The notes under the pieces are model-generated. The model saw nothing but the letters and a program-made list of their open reading frames with translations. It did not search any database and was not told where the DNA came from. From the NCBI GenBank assembly GCA_964558395.1, contig CAZLDS010000012.1, positions 1-64,000 of the forward strand: DNA of 64,000 nt, read 5' to 3'. Every line of letters begins with the position of its first letter. Positions within the stretch are counted from its first letter, which is position 1. Positions 34,840 to 43,066 of this stretch are shown here, piece after piece. Made by a program: the position numbers and the translations under genes. This stretch comes from CSP1-5 sp964558395. GTDB lineage: Bacteria > Methylomirabilota > Methylomirabilia > Methylomirabilales > CSP1-5.

Positions 34840-37269
34840 CTATATCAATGCGCTCTCGAGCACAATCCCGCGATCGAGCGCTCGAACTCCCGCGCCCAGA
34901 TTTTCCTTCAGCGCGGGTGGCAATTCTGGAGACTCGAGAAGCTGCCGTGACAGATCGATGAGGCGCCGAAAGGCCCGGATCAGGTCCCCTTCGTGACCCC
35001 CGTATTGGCTCTCCACCAACTGGACCCAATCCTCCTCCCCGGCTGCCCACTCGAACACCGCCGGCAGGTAGGTGGTGTGCATCGACACCGGATGGAAGAC
35101 GCGATGGGCCCGTTGAACACTCATCACGTCTTGTGCTAATGTCTCGATCTGTCGCACCCGATCTCTCAGATGCCGCTCACGCTTGAGCAGTTGTCGGGCA
35201 AACTGGGTCTCGGTCTCGCGCGGTTCTTCCACCAAACACGAGAGAATAGCTATCATCTCGTGGGCCTTGAGGCCCCTGAGCACTTCCGAAAAAGCCACCC
35301 GAGCCACCAAGAGTTCATTGTCGTGCCGCAGGGAGGCCACCAACATTCCCTCTCGGCTCAGGGCCCCGTTATGGAGATACCCGTAATGCCTGAGGACCTC
35401 CACGACCCGCAGAAACTGTTCCCAGTACGTATTTTTGAGGTGGCCCAGGATCCGGACCTGGTTCCGGATGGTATCTCTGAGCCGCCGCTCCCGCTTGAGC
35501 GCCTTCTCCAGACGCCGTCGCTCCGGGCAGCGGTGGCAGGGAAGCGCAGCAAGGGCGAGCGCCCTCTCCTCGATCGTCCTTTTGGCTGCCAGGTACTCTT
35601 GGGCCGATGGGATCTTTCCCTCGCCATCCCTCCTGGAGGAATACCGCTGTCGCCTTTCCCTGGGGCGCCCCCTGCGAGACTCGGCCCTCCGGAGCTGGTC
35701 GAGCTGTTGCCTCAACAGATCCAGCTCTTGCCGCTTTTCTTGATAGGCGAGCAACTCCTCAAGGGTACAACAGGGAATTTCTACCCGACGACTCCGCTCG
35801 AGCCTCGCTCTGAGTTCACCCAGCTCTTCCTCGATCGCCTGGATCCGCTTCCGGTTCTGAAACTGGCCAAAGCTCGATTCAATATTGCGCCGGATATCTT
35901 CGGGATCGCGGTACGTGAGAATCAGGAGGGCCGCCGAGCTATACCCGATGCGGAACTGACTCTCAATGGGCTCGGATGGCTTCCGGATAAGATGCAGGAC
36001 TTCCTCGACGGTCTCCGGAGCATCGAGCCCGATGATACCCTTGCCCTCGAGGTCGATGCCGCGGCGACCGGCACGGCCGGCCATCTGGGTCAGCTCATTA
36101 TGCGTCAAGGTCCGGAAGCCGACATCCGTCCGCTTGGTCAACTCCTGGATGACGACGCTCTTGGCCGGCATGTGAATCCCGAGGCTCATCGTCTCGGTGG
36201 CAAAGACCACCTGCACCAACCCCCGCTCGAATAAGCTCTCGGTGAGACGCTTGAGGGCAGGAAGAATTCCGGCATGGTGGACCCCCGCCCCCCGACGGAG
36301 ACCGTCAAAGATCAGCTCGTTGAGGGCCGATTTCGTGACCAGGGTCGGATTCTCGTTCAGGAAGGTTGCGATTGCCTCGTCAACCTCGTGGTGCTGAGGC
36401 GGCCCCAACAGGGAGACTCCCTCCTCAAGAAACCGCCGGAGGGCCTCCTCGCACCCCGCCCGACTGAAAATAAAGTAGATCGCTGGAAGCCACTTCCTGC
36501 TCTTGAGATGCGGAAGGAGGGCCGAAGGCCTCACCCGGCGCCGGCCCAAGCCGCGTCGCCGCCCTCGGTCCTCACGCCTTCGCATCTGGACATGACGGAA
36601 GCCGTGCCAGGACCTGACGACTTGATACAGTTGGGCGCGGGAGTGTCCGTCGATGTCCACGATCTCTGCGCCGGGACCACAGAGATGGTAGTGGAGAGGG
36701 ACGGGACGCGACCGGTGCACTACCGTCCGGATGGACCCGTGGACCTCCCGAATCCACTCGGCGATTTCCTCAATGTTGCCGACTGTGGCCGACAGGGCAA
36801 TGAGCCGGATCTCGCGCGGACAATTGATGATGATCTCTTCCCAGACCGTGCCGCGCCCCTCATCCCCCAGATAATGGCATTCGTCTAAGACCACATAGGC
36901 AATTTCCTCGAGCGACTGCGTGTAAAGCTTGTTCCGCAGGATCTCGGTGGTCATGACAACGAGGGGGGCGCCCGGGTTGACCTTGACATCTCCCGTGAGA
37001 ATGCCTACGAACTCCTCGCCATACTGCTTTCCGAAATCGGCGAATTTCTGATTGCTGAGGGCCTTGAGGGGAGTCGTGTATGCAATACGCTTCCCCGTCG
37101 CCAGCGCCTTGTAGATGGCGAACTCGGCGATGAGGGTCTTCCCCGCCCCCGTGGGCGCAGAAACGATGACCGAGTCCCCATCCAGGATGTAACGGATCGC
37201 CTCTTCCTGAAAGGGGTCGAGAGGAAACGGGTAGCGGTGACGAAACGTGTCCAGCAAATCTTGACCCAT
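34840..37269 (-). CDS. Ski2/Mtr4-like DEAD/DEAH-box helicase
   Basis: An 809-residue superfamily 2 helicase. Motifs: Q-like FPLDPFQEEAI, Walker A SAPTGAGKT, TTPLKALSNQK, DExH box as VVLDECHYLGD, SAT motif LIALSATVGN, LSIGIHMPAKSVVI-type motif V (LGIHMPAK), and QMAGRAGRRGID as motif VI. A long charged coiled-coil-like arch (about 490-600) and a C-terminal DSHCT-like helical region follow, as in Ski2/Mtr4 RNA helicases and their actinobacterial HelY relatives. ATG 37269 is chosen because residues before it look non-homologous. It is divergent from bioB. Its probable role is in RNA turnover. Confidence 0.87.
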   Translation of the reverse strand: MGQDLLDTFRHRYPFPLDPFQEEAIRYILDGDSVIVSAPTGAGKTLIAEFAIYKALATGKRIAYTTPLKALSNQKFADFGKQYGEEFVGILTGDVKVNPGAPLVVMTTEILRNKLYTQSLEEIAYVVLDECHYLGDEGRGTVWEEIIINCPREIRLIALSATVGNIEEIAEWIREVHGSIRTVVHRSRPVPLHYHLCGPGAEIVDIDGHSRAQLYQVVRSWHGFRHVQMRRREDRGRRRGLGRRRVRPSALLPHLKSRKWLPAIYFIFSRAGCEEALRRFLEEGVSLLGPPQHHEVDEAIATFLNENPTLVTKSALNELIFDGLRRGAGVHHAGILPALKRLTESLFERGLVQVVFATETMSLGIHMPAKSVVIQELTKRTDVGFRTLTHNELTQMAGRAGRRGIDLEGKGIIGLDAPETVEEVLHLIRKPSEPIESQFRIGYSSAALLILTYRDPEDIRRNIESSFGQFQNRKRIQAIEEELGELRARLERSRRVEIPCCTLEELLAYQEKRQELDLLRQQLDQLRRAESRRGRPRERRQRYSSRRDGEGKIPSAQEYLAAKRTIEERALALAALPCHRCPERRRLEKALKRERRLRDTIRNQVRILGHLKNTYWEQFLRVVEVLRHYGYLHNGALSREGMLVASLRHDNELLVARVAFSEVLRGLKAHEMIAILSCLVEEPRETETQFARQLLKRERHLRDRVRQIETLAQDVMSVQRAHRVFHPVSMHTTYLPAVFEWAAGEEDWVQLVESQYGGHEGDLIRAFRRLIDLSRQLLESPELPPALKENLGAGVRALDRGIVLESALI

Positions 37270-37354
37270 ACACCAGAGTTTACCACAAGATGTGGGTCCG
37301 CCCGCGCCAAAACCTCTTGGTTTTTCCACAGGATTCTGGTATGCCTGAGGGGCT

Positions 37355-38341
37355 ATGGACTACCAACACCTGGCGGAAAAGAGCCTCAACGGCGAGAGCT
37401 TGACTCGGCAGGAGATGGCGAGTGTCCTCGGCGCGCCTGCGGGCGAAGTCCCGTCACTACTCCAGGCCGCCCTGCGCGTCCGGGAACACTTTTGGGGACG
37501 CAAGGTTCACCTGCATATGCTCACGAATGCCCGGAGCGGTCTCTGTCCCGAGGACTGCCATTACTGCTCGCAGTCGGCGATCTCAACCGCGCCGATCGCC
37601 AAGTATCCCCTCCTCTCCCGCGGGCAGCTCGTGGAGGGTGCGCACCGAGCGAAGGCGGCCCGGGCCGTGCGGTATTGCATCGTGACTAGCGGTCGGGGTC
37701 CGACGGCCCGCGATATCGAGACCTTGGCGTCGATCGTCCGGGACATTCGGGAACGGGTCGAGATCAACATTTGCTGCAGCCTCGGACTCATGACCGAGGA
37801 ACAGGCGAGAACCCTCAAGGCAGCCGGCGTCGAGCGCGTGAACCACAACCTGAACACCAGTCGGCGCTTCCATCCCGCCATCTGCACCACCCACACGTAC
37901 GATGACCGCGTCCGGACCGTCGAGAATGTTCGGCGGGCCGGGTTGAGTACGTGCTGCGGCGGCATCATCGGGATGGGGGAGACGAACGAGGATCTCATGG
38001 ATCTCGCGTTGAGCCTGCGCACATTGGATGTCGCGTCCATCCCGGTCAATTTCCTGCATCCGATTCCGGGAACTCCTTTTGACGGACACCGCGAGCTCAC
38101 CCCCGAGCGCTGTCTCAGGGCGCTGTGCCTTTTCCGTTTTGTCAATCCCACCAAGGAGATCCGGGTCGCCGGGGGGCGAGAGCTCAATCTCGGCCCGCAG
38201 CAACATCTCGCCATGTACCCAGGAAACTCGCTCTTCGTGGACGGCTACCTCACGACACCGGGCCAGACGGCCGCCGACACGCACCGCATGATCGAGGCCC
38301 ACGGCTTCGAAATCGACGACGCCATCCCTCCCCTGCGCTAG
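37355..38341 (+). CDS. bioB: biotin synthase
   Basis: A 328-residue radical SAM enzyme inserting sulfur into dethiobiotin. The [4Fe-4S] ligands are C64, C68 and C71 in CPEDCHYC. The auxiliary [2Fe-2S] site is complete: Cys in VRYCIVTSG, Cys in INICCSLG, Cys in STCCGGIIGMGE and Arg in EIRVAGGREL. YNHNLNTS appears as VNHNLNTSRRF. Length is normal. No other bio gene is adjacent; it is divergent from the helicase and convergent with the SnoaL-like gene. GAGGGG precedes the ATG closely. Confidence 0.96.
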   Translation: MDYQHLAEKSLNGESLTRQEMASVLGAPAGEVPSLLQAALRVREHFWGRKVHLHMLTNARSGLCPEDCHYCSQSAISTAPIAKYPLLSRGQLVEGAHRAKAARAVRYCIVTSGRGPTARDIETLASIVRDIRERVEINICCSLGLMTEEQARTLKAAGVERVNHNLNTSRRFHPAICTTHTYDDRVRTVENVRRAGLSTCCGGIIGMGETNEDLMDLALSLRTLDVASIPVNFLHPIPGTPFDGHRELTPERCLRALCLFRFVNPTKEIRVAGGRELNLGPQQHLAMYPGNSLFVDGYLTTPGQTAADTHRMIEAHGFEIDDAIPPLR

Positions 38342-38352
38342 AAACTCTTCTT

Positions 38353-38853
38353 CTACACTGATCCTCGGCGGAACATCGTGGTGAGAAAGACGCGGAGGCG
38401 CATGAGCGAGAAGAGGAACCGGCCGAAGGCGCTCCCGGCATCGGGAAAGAAACCGAGCTGGGTCAGGAGCGAGACGCTGTCCAGGTAGATGCGTTCCCCC
38501 AATGCCTTGCCATTCCGCATCGGGAACACAATGACCCCCCTAATTTCCCCCGATCTTCGGGTCGGGGGGATCCCTCGAAAAGGCCCGGTATGGGTCCCCC
38601 GAAAGGTCATCTCGTAGATGACCGATGATTCGTCGGCAACCCGGTTGGTGACGACATAGGTAAAGTCGGGGAACGCCTTCCATAGCTCCTGATAGTACTC
38701 GGCAATGGCTGCCTTTCCCTGGACCGGCTTCTCCAGCAAACTCTCTTCATAGATGGAGTCCTCCACCAATGTGGCCAAGAGCCGGTCCAGCTCGCGGTTG
38801 GCCTCCGCCTCGAGATGCTCCTCGGCGGTCTTGATGTTCTGCTCGATCGACAT
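38353..38853 (-). CDS. SnoaL-like polyketide-cyclase-fold protein
   Basis: A 166-residue protein of the NTF2-like/SnoaL superfamily: EAEANRELDRLLATLVEDSIYEE, KAAIAEYYQELWKAFPDF, VIYEMTFRGTHTGPFRGIPPTRR and GERIYLDSVSLLTQLGFFP. Many such proteins are annotated as ester cyclases, but the true activity is generally unknown. ATG 38853 has GGGAGG five bases upstream; the longer open frame overlaps the NYN gene and is not used. It is the last gene of a long minus-strand run. Confidence 0.82.
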   Translation of the reverse strand: MSIEQNIKTAEEHLEAEANRELDRLLATLVEDSIYEESLLEKPVQGKAAIAEYYQELWKAFPDFTYVVTNRVADESSVIYEMTFRGTHTGPFRGIPPTRRSGEIRGVIVFPMRNGKALGERIYLDSVSLLTQLGFFPDAGSAFGRFLFSLMRLRVFLTTMFRRGSV

Positions 38854-38866
38854 CGATCCCTCCCGG

Positions 38867-39367
38867 TCACGGAAACCTTTTCTTCGCAGGGCCGAGACGC
38901 CCCAACGCTCGCTTGGCGGCGCGGGCCTTCTTGGGCAGTCGGCGCGGGTTGCCCTTTTTGGGAACAGAAAGGACGTCGTCGTCGTCCTTCTCCGGAGCGG
39001 GTGGCGCCAGGACGCGTGCGAGAAATTCATCTGTCCTAATCGCGATGGCCCCCACGCGCTCGGCCGCCCGACGGACGTCACGGTCATTGGACACGACGGC
39101 GACGCCAGGAGCGGCTAACCGCGCGATGAGATGATCGGCCGTCTCTGGCGCCTTGGAGAAGACGACGCGGACGCCCCTACTGCTCGTGGCCGTCCCACCC
39201 CCACGCGTCCCGTCAAACACGACGACGAAGTGGTCCCCTGAGGCTCGGGCGGCCGCCATCAGGAACTGACAGAGCGCGTGACGCCCGACCTGCAAGCTGA
39301 CCTGCTCGCGGGCGGCCAGGCCTGGTTCACGCCGGATCACGTTGTACCCATCCACAAGCCACCGCAT
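38867..39367 (-). CDS. NYN-domain (YacP-like) RNase protein
   Basis: A 166-residue PIN-like protein. The N-terminal motif MRWLVDGYNVIRR carries the first acidic metal ligand; FVVVFDGTRGGG and VVSNDRDVRRAAERVGA give the others, the pattern of NYN/YacP (Rae1-like) ribonucleases. The C-terminal 40 residues are strongly basic (PKKGNPRRLPKKARAAKR), probably for RNA binding. It lies downstream of the transporter genes on the same strand, 81 bases away. Confidence 0.85.
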   Translation of the reverse strand: MRWLVDGYNVIRREPGLAAREQVSLQVGRHALCQFLMAAARASGDHFVVVFDGTRGGGTATSSRGVRVVFSKAPETADHLIARLAAPGVAVVSNDRDVRRAAERVGAIAIRTDEFLARVLAPPAPEKDDDDVLSVPKKGNPRRLPKKARAAKRALGRLGPAKKRFP

Positions 39368-39448
39368 CGCACCGCCATTTTACACGCAGGGAAGGTTCGG
39401 TCCAATAACCCCCGACGCGCTGTCCCGTGGCGAGAGTTGATGGAACTG

Positions 39449-40942
39449 CTATTCCGCAACCGGCTGCAGAAGATGTCGGGGGATCAGCACTTTCTCCAGG
39501 CCCTCGAATGCCCATTCCGTCATGATCGCCAGGATGGCTGCCGGGATGGCTCCTTCCAAGATCAGAGACGTATTGTTCAGAGCCAGACCCGTGACAATGG
39601 GCTCGCCGAGCCCCCCGGCGCCAATAAACGCAGCCAGCGTCGCCGTGCCGATGTTGATCACGGCGGCGGTCTTGATACCGGCGAGAATGGTCGGTGCCGC
39701 CAGGGGCAGCTCCACATATCGCAGACTCTGCCCTGGGGTCAGCCCCATTCCAACCGAGACCTTTTTCAAAACGGGGTCGATCGAAACGAGCGATGCGGCA
39801 GTGTTCCGTAGAATCGGGAGCAGGGAATAGAGAAAGAGGGCCACGATGGCCGGCATCACGCCGATGCCGAACAGCGGGATCATAAAGGCGAGTAACGCGA
39901 TGGAGGGAATCGTCTGCAGCAATCCTGCCATGTACATCACGGGCCGGGATATCGCGCGAACCCTATACACCAGGATCCCCGCGGGAATGGCAACGACCAT
40001 CCCTGCGAGGAGGGCGATAAACGTCAGCTCAAGATGCCTCACTGTCCGATGGAGCAAGGTAACCCACTTGCTCTCCTCGACGCGCGGTCGGTCAGCCGTA
40101 AGGACTCCCGCCTCACGCAGAAATCCGTGGGCCACCTCTGCAAAGGTCTTCCCTTCCAAGAGGACCATCGCATTGAGCTCCCGCACCTGATCATCGGTGA
40201 TGGCCCCGGCGAGCTGACCCAGAAGCGCCGTGACCCGCTCATTGACCCCGCCCCGGACCAGGGGCGCGGCCAGGTATTGAGAAAAATAGTCTTTATCGTC
40301 CTCCAAGAGAAAGAGATCGAATTTCTTGATGTCTCCATCTGTGGTGTAGACATCCGTGACATCTAATCTGTTTTCCCGAATCGCCTGATAGGCAAGCCCA
40401 TGCTCGATCCCCACCGGCCGCACCGTCAGTCCATAGATTCGCGCCAGTCCGGGCCACCCGTCATTGCGGTTGAGAAACTCATAACTCAAACCGATGCGCA
40501 AGTCAGGGAATTTGGCCAGATCGCCGATGGTGTTCAACTCGCGCTGCCTGGATAGCTTTCTGCTCACCGCGATGGCATAGGTGTTGTTGAACCCGAACGA
40601 CCCGAGCAGATTCATATCAAACCGGCGCTTCAGAATGTCTTGAAGCTCGGCATAGGAGACCCGGCGAGGCAGATTCAGAATGGCCTCCGCCAATGTCCCG
40701 GAATACTCGGGATAGACATCGATCTCGCCATTTTTGAGAGCCTCAAAACAAATCAGTGTCCCTCCGAGGCCAAACCTTCTGCTCACCGGAATACCCCGGT
40801 CCTCGAGCAGCTGAGCCATGATCTCGGCGAGGATATACCCCTCATTGAAATGCTTGGATCCGACGATCACGGGCCGAACTTCCCCTTGGGCCCCTGCGCC
40901 GAGAAGGAGCCCGGTCACGAACAAAATGATCAGGACGCGCAT
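39449..40942 (-). CDS. glycine-betaine/ergothioneine-type ABC transporter, fused binding protein and permease
   Basis: A 497-residue fusion. A signal sequence (MRVLIILFVTGLLLGAGAQG) leads into an OpuAC/OsmF-type substrate-binding domain (about 22-280: VIVGSKHFNEGYILAEI, LGGTLICFEALKNGEIDVYPEYSGT, NTYAIAVSR). Then comes a permease domain (about 300-485) with the EAA-loop region and LQTIPSIALLAFMIPLFGIG, EMPLAAPTILAGI-type sequence and NIGTATLAAFIGAGGLGEPI. Relatives carry trimethylammonium compounds; the EgtU proteins for ergothioneine have the same two domains. Its ATPase gene is directly upstream, and egtB lies before that, so ergothioneine or hercynine is a likely cargo. Substrate is inference. 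Confidence 0.85.
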   Translation of the reverse strand: MRVLIILFVTGLLLGAGAQGEVRPVIVGSKHFNEGYILAEIMAQLLEDRGIPVSRRFGLGGTLICFEALKNGEIDVYPEYSGTLAEAILNLPRRVSYAELQDILKRRFDMNLLGSFGFNNTYAIAVSRKLSRQRELNTIGDLAKFPDLRIGLSYEFLNRNDGWPGLARIYGLTVRPVGIEHGLAYQAIRENRLDVTDVYTTDGDIKKFDLFLLEDDKDYFSQYLAAPLVRGGVNERVTALLGQLAGAITDDQVRELNAMVLLEGKTFAEVAHGFLREAGVLTADRPRVEESKWVTLLHRTVRHLELTFIALLAGMVVAIPAGILVYRVRAISRPVMYMAGLLQTIPSIALLAFMIPLFGIGVMPAIVALFLYSLLPILRNTAASLVSIDPVLKKVSVGMGLTPGQSLRYVELPLAAPTILAGIKTAAVINIGTATLAAFIGAGGLGEPIVTGLALNNTSLILEGAIPAAILAIMTEWAFEGLEKVLIPRHLLQPVAE

Positions 40943-40956
40943 ATCACCACCAGATG

Positions 40957-41688
40957 TCAGGGGTCCAGTTGCGACTGGAAAAAGCTCTGGACGAATCCGC
41001 TTGCTGGATTGGCTAAGATCTCTGCGCCGGTTCCATGCTGCACGATCCGTCCCTGGTCCAGCACGACGAGGCGTTGGGCGAGTTTGAGCGCCTCTCGAAG
41101 GTCATGGGTCACGAGGATGATCGTTCTCGCCTCGGATCGCTGCAGGTGCAGAAATTCCCGTTGGATCTCGCTACGGGTGATGGCATCAAGTGCACCGAAG
41201 GGTTCGTCGAGTAAAAAGATCTGCGGATTCAATATCATGGCCCGACAGAGCCCAACGCGCTGCTGCTCTCCCCCGCTCAGCTCGTGGGGGTACCGCGCAG
41301 CATAGGAAAGCGGCAGATTGACCAGCTGCATGAGTTCCTCGGTCCGCGGCTTAATGCGATCTACATCCCATTTGGCGAGCCGGGCAAGTAACGAGATGTT
41401 TGCGTCAACGGTCATATGCGGAAAGAGGCCCGTCCCTTGGACGGCATAGCCGATGCGTAAACGGAGTTTGGGGAGGCCCTGATAGTCGATGGGTTTTCCG
41501 AAGATGAAGACCTGTCCGTCGTCCGGTCTTACCAGCCCGTTGATCAGCTGCAGTAACGTCGACTTTCCGCTCCCGCTCGGGCCGACGACCGCCGTGCTCA
41601 CCAGATCTGTGAAGGTGAGATTAATATCGTGAAGGGCTGTCTGGTCACCGTAGAATTTGCTGACATTTTCGAGTGCGATTTGTGCCAT
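40957..41688 (-). CDS. ABC transporter ATP-binding protein (OpuBA/ProV/EgtV-like)
   Basis: A 243-residue ATPase: Walker A GPSGSGKSTLLQLINGL, Q-loop in GYAVQGTGLFPHMTV, signature ELSGGEQQRVGLCRAM, Walker B IFLLDEPFGALD and switch HDLREAL. It has no C-terminal CBS domains, unlike many glycine-betaine ATPases. It lies 14 bases before the fused binding-protein/permease gene and 15 bases after egtB, so the three look co-transcribed. Confidence 0.92.
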   Translation of the reverse strand: MAQIALENVSKFYGDQTALHDINLTFTDLVSTAVVGPSGSGKSTLLQLINGLVRPDDGQVFIFGKPIDYQGLPKLRLRIGYAVQGTGLFPHMTVDANISLLARLAKWDVDRIKPRTEELMQLVNLPLSYAARYPHELSGGEQQRVGLCRAMILNPQIFLLDEPFGALDAITRSEIQREFLHLQRSEARTIILVTHDLREALKLAQRLVVLDQGRIVQHGTGAEILANPASGFVQSFFQSQLDP

Positions 41689-41703
41689 GCAATGACCGGA
41701 AGA

Positions 41704-43014
41704 CTAACGCCCCGCACATGTCCGAAATCCCGCCAAGACGTCGCGCCGATCTGGCGTGTAGTAGTTCCGCCAGGTATTCCGGATCATGCGCGACCGTGTC
41801 ACCCAGCATCCCCCGCGCAGAACCTTATGGGTTCCGAACCACGGTTGCGAATATTCCTTATAGGGGTCGGCAACGAATCCAGGGTATGGACCGAAAGGAG
41901 TACTGGTCCATTCCCACACGTTGCCGATCATATGCCGACACCCGAATGAACTGTCGCCGGCGGCGAGAGCACCAACGTCGATACACCCCCCCGCCTGCCC
42001 GTCGAGATTGGCCCGACCCGCGAAGGCAGGCTCATCGCCCCACGGAAATCTCCGCTTGTGCCCGGACAGTCCCCGACCGTTTGTTGCCGGCTCCGCACTC
42101 GCCGCCACTTCCCACTCGGCTTCCGTTGGAAGACGCCGGCGTGCCCATCGGCAGTACGCCTCGGCTTCGTGCCAGTTGACGTGGATGATCGGCTGGTGCT
42201 CTTCCAGCGGAAGCATTTCGTCATAGCATCGCCGGGTCCAATGCGCCCCCGGGACCCGATGCCAATAGACCGGCTGTTCGGCTCCAACCTTCTCGCGCCA
42301 ACGCCACCCCTCGTCGCTCCAAAACTCCCGCCGCCGATACCCCTCGTCGTCCACAAAGACTGCAAACTCGCTATTGGTCACGGGCGCGCGCGATATTCGA
42401 AACGGTCTGATCTCGACGGGATGAGCCCACTTCTCGTTGTCAAACACAAATGAGAGGTCGGGCGTCGCCCCGAGGAGGAAGGTCCCTCCCGGAACCTCTA
42501 CGTCTCCGGGGAGAGGCCCGCCCCCGGTCTGCGCCCCTGGTGAGGCGGCGATACATTGGGGGCGTGGGTATCCCAGGGTCTGCCGCGTGTAGGTAAATGC
42601 CTCATCGTGCATGTCCTCGTGGAAAAGGGCAAGATGGTAGAAGTAGGCTTCGTCATCCGAGGTAATCGCGCTGAGCCGCTCGAGGATCCGGTCGAGCACT
42701 CGCTGCATGTAGGTCACGGTCTCCTCTCTCGACGGCAGCGGGAGATCCCACCGGGTATCGTGCGGTATCGCCATAGAGTCGTACAGGGCATCGGCATCAT
42801 CCCGAACCGATGCGGCGTTGTCGCGCCGCAAGACCCACTTTTCCTGAAACCACGCGACATGCCCGATCTCCCACAGCAGCGGATTCACGATCGCGAGGCG
42901 CGGCCCGATCAACTGTTCATCGGTCAGGTCGGCGACCAACGCAAGAGTCCGCGAACGGGCATCAATCAAAGCGCGAGCGATTTCGGACGCCGCAGTTTTG
43001 ACATGTGTGTTCAT
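41704..43014 (-). CDS. egtB: EgtB-like iron-dependent sulfoxide synthase (ergothioneine/selenoneine-type)
   Basis: A 436-residue protein: an N-terminal DinB-like domain and a C-terminal FGE-sulfatase-like domain. The three-histidine iron site is intact: H52 in WEIGHVAWFQEKW, then H132 and H136 in FHEDMHDE. The C-terminal half has VPGGTFLLGATPDL, RLPTEAEWEVAA, GNVWEWTSTPFGPYPGF and ends NYYTPDRRDVLAGFRTCAG. EgtB joins hercynine to cysteine or gamma-glutamylcysteine with O2. The ending GFRTCA and the FVFDNEKWAHPVE segment remind me of the SenA (selenoneine synthase) branch, but I cannot test that. egtD lies two genes upstream. No egtA, egtC, senB or senC is in the window. Confidence 0.87.
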   Translation of the reverse strand: MNTHVKTAASEIARALIDARSRTLALVADLTDEQLIGPRLAIVNPLLWEIGHVAWFQEKWVLRRDNAASVRDDADALYDSMAIPHDTRWDLPLPSREETVTYMQRVLDRILERLSAITSDDEAYFYHLALFHEDMHDEAFTYTRQTLGYPRPQCIAASPGAQTGGGPLPGDVEVPGGTFLLGATPDLSFVFDNEKWAHPVEIRPFRISRAPVTNSEFAVFVDDEGYRRREFWSDEGWRWREKVGAEQPVYWHRVPGAHWTRRCYDEMLPLEEHQPIIHVNWHEAEAYCRWARRRLPTEAEWEVAASAEPATNGRGLSGHKRRFPWGDEPAFAGRANLDGQAGGCIDVGALAAGDSSFGCRHMIGNVWEWTSTPFGPYPGFVADPYKEYSQPWFGTHKVLRGGCWVTRSRMIRNTWRNYYTPDRRDVLAGFRTCAGR

Positions 43015-43066
43015 GTAAGTCTCCCTGGTTTGACGGACGCTCTTATAGTCTTGCCATACCGTACGC

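Noticed and set aside
34840..36234. Plus-strand 354-residue frame within the helicase gene
   Set aside because: The helicase motifs on the minus strand are complete; this is a shadow.
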